A DNA stretch of 64,000 nucleotides from Parapedobacter sp964498395 (lineage in GTDB: Bacteria; Bacteroidota; Bacteroidia; Sphingobacteriales; Sphingobacteriaceae). Position numbers and translations under genes: made by a program. Location: assembly GCA_964498395.1 (NCBI GenBank), contig CAZCHE010000003.1, positions 434,001 to 498,000 of the forward strand, given 5' to 3'. Positions 61,532-64,000 of this stretch are shown piece after piece. The number at the start of each line of letters is the position of its first letter. Position 1 is the first letter of the stretch. Under the pieces are notes generated by a model. That model worked only from the letters and a program-made list of their open reading frames with translations. It was not told the origin of the DNA and ran no database searches.

Positions 61532-62536
61532 ATGATGAAGCTATTTAAGAAAACGTTTTATACGGATGTATTTGCCCTCCTCGCCCAAACCTTCAATGAG
61601 TTTATGGATGACCGGGCGATGAAGATGAGCGCGTCACTGGCCTACTATACCATTTTCTCCATCGCGCCCTTATTGCTTATCGTTATTTGGTTGGTCGGTT
61701 TTTTCTACGGAGAGGTATTGGATGGCGAGCAAGATGCACAAACTGAAATTTTTGAGGAGTTTGCCCATTTATTCGGTGCCGAAACAGCTGCCCAGATTAA
61801 GCAAATCATCCAAAACATCAGCGTATCGAATAAATCCGGCTTAGGAATTGCCATCGGCATCGGTACGTTGATTGTCGGCTCTACAACCATTTTCATCGAT
61901 ATACAGGAGTCGCTCAACCGAATTTGGAGGGTAAGACCCAAACCCAAAAAGGGATGGCTTAAAATGTTGTTGAATCGTGTGATCTCCTTTTCCATGGTGC
62001 TCGGACTTGGCTTTTTACTTATCGTATCCTTGATTGCCAACGGTATCATCGTAGCCCTGAGCTCGCAGATTACGCAGTATTTCCCCGAGATTTCCGTGGT
62101 CGTCGTAGAATGGGTGAACATCGGGTTGACCTTTTTTGTCATCACCTGCCTGTTCATGTTTATTTTCCGTTTCCTTCCGGACGCCCGCATGCGTTTCAAA
62201 GATGTGGTCGGTGGCGCCATATTTACCGCGGCCCTGTTTATGCTTGGCAGGTACCTCATCGCGCTATATATGCAGTACAGTGCGCCTGCGTCGGCATACG
62301 GTGCCGCAGGCTCCATCATCGTACTCTTGCTGTGGATCTATTATTCGGCTGCTATCCTGTATTTTGGTGCGGAGTTTACCAAAGTCTATGCGCAACGGTA
62401 CGGCAATGGCATATTACCGACCAGCTATGCGGTCAAAATCATCCAAACCGAAGCCGAGGTAGAGGGGAGACGGGAGACCGAAGATGGGAGTCCGAGGACC
62501 GAAGACGGGAGTCAGGAGACCGAAGATGGCGAGTGA
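61532..62536 (+). CDS. YihY/BrkB-family membrane protein with repeat-derived tail
   Basis: 334 residues with six membrane segments (ASLAYYTIFSIAPLLLIVIW; ISFSMVLGLGFLLIVSLIANG; FVITCLFMFIFRFL; GAIFTAALFMLGRYLIALYM; IIVLLLWIYYSAAILYFGAEF). Family members are inner-membrane proteins of unknown function, once annotated RNase BN. The last 26 residues (EGRRETEDGSPRTEDGSQE) come from the short word repeat at 62461-62536, not from the family fold. Confidence 0.9.
   Translation: MMKLFKKTFYTDVFALLAQTFNEFMDDRAMKMSASLAYYTIFSIAPLLLIVIWLVGFFYGEVLDGEQDAQTEIFEEFAHLFGAETAAQIKQIIQNISVSNKSGLGIAIGIGTLIVGSTTIFIDIQESLNRIWRVRPKPKKGWLKMLLNRVISFSMVLGLGFLLIVSLIANGIIVALSSQITQYFPEISVVVVEWVNIGLTFFVITCLFMFIFRFLPDARMRFKDVVGGAIFTAALFMLGRYLIALYMQYSAPASAYGAAGSIIVLLLWIYYSAAILYFGAEFTKVYAQRYGNGILPTSYAVKIIQTEAEVEGRRETEDGSPRTEDGSQETEDGE
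62461..62536 (+). repeat. Word-repeat tract coding the yihY tail
   Basis: Repeats of AGACCGAAGA and GGGAGTC form a 76-base tract that is in frame with yihY. It is the reverse-complement word family of the tract at 37.9 kb. Confidence 0.7.
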
Positions 62537-62543
62537 AAACCAC

Positions 62544-63632
62544 TCAAAATAACGTAAGCTGCGCTGGCGATAATGGCGCATGGTCAAAATTGCTCACCGA
62601 TATCCCCAGTAGCCGTATGGGGTTTGGGTCCTGCTCCATGACTTGCTGGAGGGATTGGCGGGCAATCGCAAAAATATCATCGCTTCCATCTGTAAAATAA
62701 GCAATGGAATGGCTTCTGGTAATCAGTCGAAAATCGGCAAATCGGACTTTTAGCGTAAACGTGCGCCCTTTGAGTTTACGATGCTGCAAGCGACCGGATA
62801 GCTTTCTTGAGATCTTACCGAGTTCCTCTTCCAGTGCTTCGATGTTCAATAGATCTTTCGCAAAGGTATCTTCCACGGCCAATGATTTGATGACACGATC
62901 AGGCTGCACCGGCCGGTCATCTATTCCCCGTACGATGCGATAATAAAAGCGACCACTCTTGCCAAATAACCGGACCAAAGCGGCTTCATCCAGTCGCTTG
63001 AGATCAGCTCCGGTAAACAGTTGCAGCCGCTTCATTTTAGCGGCGGTCACTTTCCCCACACCGAAGAACTTTTCTACGGGAAGGCTTTCCATAAACTTTG
63101 CTATCCGCGACGGCCCGATAAATGTCAGTCCATCCGGCTTGTTCATATCAGACGCAATTTTAGCGACAAACTTATTGGTGGATACCCCCGCCGAGGCGGT
63201 CAGTTGCAACTCCGTGCGGATGGCTTCTTTAATCTGACGTGCGATCTCCAACGCAAACCCAATCCCCTGCTTGTCATGGGTCACATCCAAATAGGCTTCA
63301 TCCAGTGAAAGTGGCTCGATGACATCGGTATAGCGGCGGAAAATCGCCCTAATCTGTGCAGAAACTTCTTTATAGCTATCAAACCTCGGGAAAACGAAGA
63401 TGGCTTGCGGACAAAGCTTGGCTGCTTGCCTACACGGCATTGCAGATCGCACCCCATATTGCCGCGCCTCGTAACTAGCTGTTGCGACTACACCACGGCC
63501 ATCCGGTGATCCCCCAACGATAAGGGGTTTACCGCGATACTCAGGAAAATCGCGCTGCTCAACCGAGGCATAAAATGCATCCATGTCAATATGGATGATT
63601 TTCCTAATGGCTTTCCCTTGTTCACTTGGCAT
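62544..63632 (-). CDS. dinB: DNA polymerase IV
   Basis: 362-residue Y-family translesion polymerase. Seen: IIHIDMDAFYASVEQRD and SLDEAYLDVT (metal-binding acidic residues), helix-hairpin-helix (FFGVGKVTAAKMKRL) and little finger domain. Extends past lesions with low fidelity; usually DNA-damage induced, but no SOS-type box was identified here. Confidence 0.96.
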   Translation of the reverse strand: MPSEQGKAIRKIIHIDMDAFYASVEQRDFPEYRGKPLIVGGSPDGRGVVATASYEARQYGVRSAMPCRQAAKLCPQAIFVFPRFDSYKEVSAQIRAIFRRYTDVIEPLSLDEAYLDVTHDKQGIGFALEIARQIKEAIRTELQLTASAGVSTNKFVAKIASDMNKPDGLTFIGPSRIAKFMESLPVEKFFGVGKVTAAKMKRLQLFTGADLKRLDEAALVRLFGKSGRFYYRIVRGIDDRPVQPDRVIKSLAVEDTFAKDLLNIEALEEELGKISRKLSGRLQHRKLKGRTFTLKVRFADFRLITRSHSIAYFTDGSDDIFAIARQSLQQVMEQDPNPIRLLGISVSNFDHAPLSPAQLTLF

Positions 63633-63663
63633 GGCTACCTCCTCATAGCTTAGCCCCCTGCGC

Positions 63664-64000
63664 TTATTTTACCGTATATCGGTATACCGCACGGCCAACA
63701 TTCCCATGTGCATCGACACCTTCCACCACAACCCGATAGCTGCCTAAGCCATCGGCATTGTAATAGTCAACATGGGCCTGTCCATCCTCCCCGGCACGCA
63801 CGGCGGGGTTCCAATAGACCGTTGTCCGAATATCATTGACGGCCCGGCGCTCAGGGGTGTCATATTTGGGCATATAGAATTTCCGTTCCTTGACGTATCC
63901 CAATGGGGTCAAATCCACGATATTGCTTTTTGGAAGAAGCGCCTCGATTTCGCTGAGCGACATCCGTGGTGCTTTTTCCACTTTCTTGGTATAAATAGAA
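63664..64000 (-). CDS. C-terminal end of a large exported protein (5' end beyond window)
   Basis: Open frame to the right window edge (no stop or convincing start). 112 codons are visible, with the pattern YMPKYDTPERRAVNDIRTTV, YWNPAVRAGEDGQAHVDYYN, ADGLGSYRVVVEGVDAHGNV. This end block is known from large Bacteroidota surface proteins (carboxypeptidase-regulatory/alpha-2-macroglobulin-like or TonB-plug proteins); I cannot choose between them here. Gene runs leftwards. Confidence 0.7.
   Translation of the reverse strand, partial: SIYTKKVEKAPRMSLSEIEALLPKSNIVDLTPLGYVKERKFYMPKYDTPERRAVNDIRTTVYWNPAVRAGEDGQAHVDYYNADGLGSYRVVVEGVDAHGNVGRAVYRYTVK

Noticed and set aside
1..64000. CRISPR arrays, tRNA or rRNA genes, insertion sequences, prophage genes
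   Set aside because: No spaced palindromic repeats, no cloverleaf or rRNA-like stretch, no transposase, integrase or phage protein seen on either strand.

Overview
The window is chromosomal DNA from a Bacteroidota bacterium, most likely family Sphingobacteriaceae (a Parapedobacter-like genus is my guess from gene content and GC near 48 percent). Supporting signs are the -7 promoter element TAnnTTTG before many genes, GLPGLI and DUF4097-type proteins, a split transketolase, ECF sigma genes followed by one-membrane-segment anti-sigma-like proteins, and cell-envelope genes of Bacteroidota type. No tRNA, rRNA, CRISPR array, phage or transposase was seen.

Layout. 1-6.4 kb: the start of the division and cell wall (dcw) operon on the minus strand (mraZ, rsmH, an FtsL-like gene, ftsI, murE, mraY cut by the window edge), with a three-repeat MraZ operator. 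6.6-11.7 kb: a lipoprotein, an orphan LytTR regulator, aspS, a LUD/4Fe-4S protein of LutB type, and a small lipoprotein gene whose codon choice suggests high expression. 11.7-17.9 kb: an OmpR-type response regulator and histidine kinase divergent from a GLPGLI protein and a large outer-membrane protein, separated by a phased TTAACA repeat array. 17.9-20.1 kb: clpP and an ECF sigma unit.

20.1-33.7 kb looks like an accessory stress-response block: two receiver-only regulators, an orphan PAS/GAF histidine kinase, an ECF sigma factor with no visible anti-sigma, two DUF2383 four-helix proteins, a YciE/YciF-type ferritin-like protein, a YghA-type dehydrogenase, a DUF2188 protein, a GH3-type adenylating enzyme, two paralogous HExxH proteins, a bacterial eRF1-like (baeRF) protein and several tiny proteins.

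33.8-43.9 kb: purB coupled to a ceramidase-like gene, a NifU-domain protein, a GDSL esterase lipoprotein, both transketolase halves, an ECF sigma/anti-sigma/periplasmic unit, a PIN toxin module and a class III aminotransferase. 43.9-51.2 kb: rlmI-like methyltransferase, another ECF sigma/anti-sigma/DUF4097 operon, an acidic protein, tdk, a candidate small RNA, glutathione peroxidase and a BadF-type sugar kinase. 51.3-64 kb: an RND efflux operon, an M61 peptidase, an acyl-CoA synthetase, a YihY membrane protein, dinB and the 3' end of a large secreted protein.

The most interesting signals are the TTAACA array with a -33-less promoter, the stress block with its separated signalling parts, the candidate RNA downstream of tdk, the A-B-A-B-A repeat anti-sigma-like protein, and short 7-bp word repeats in spacers, one related tract of which runs into the coding end of yihY.
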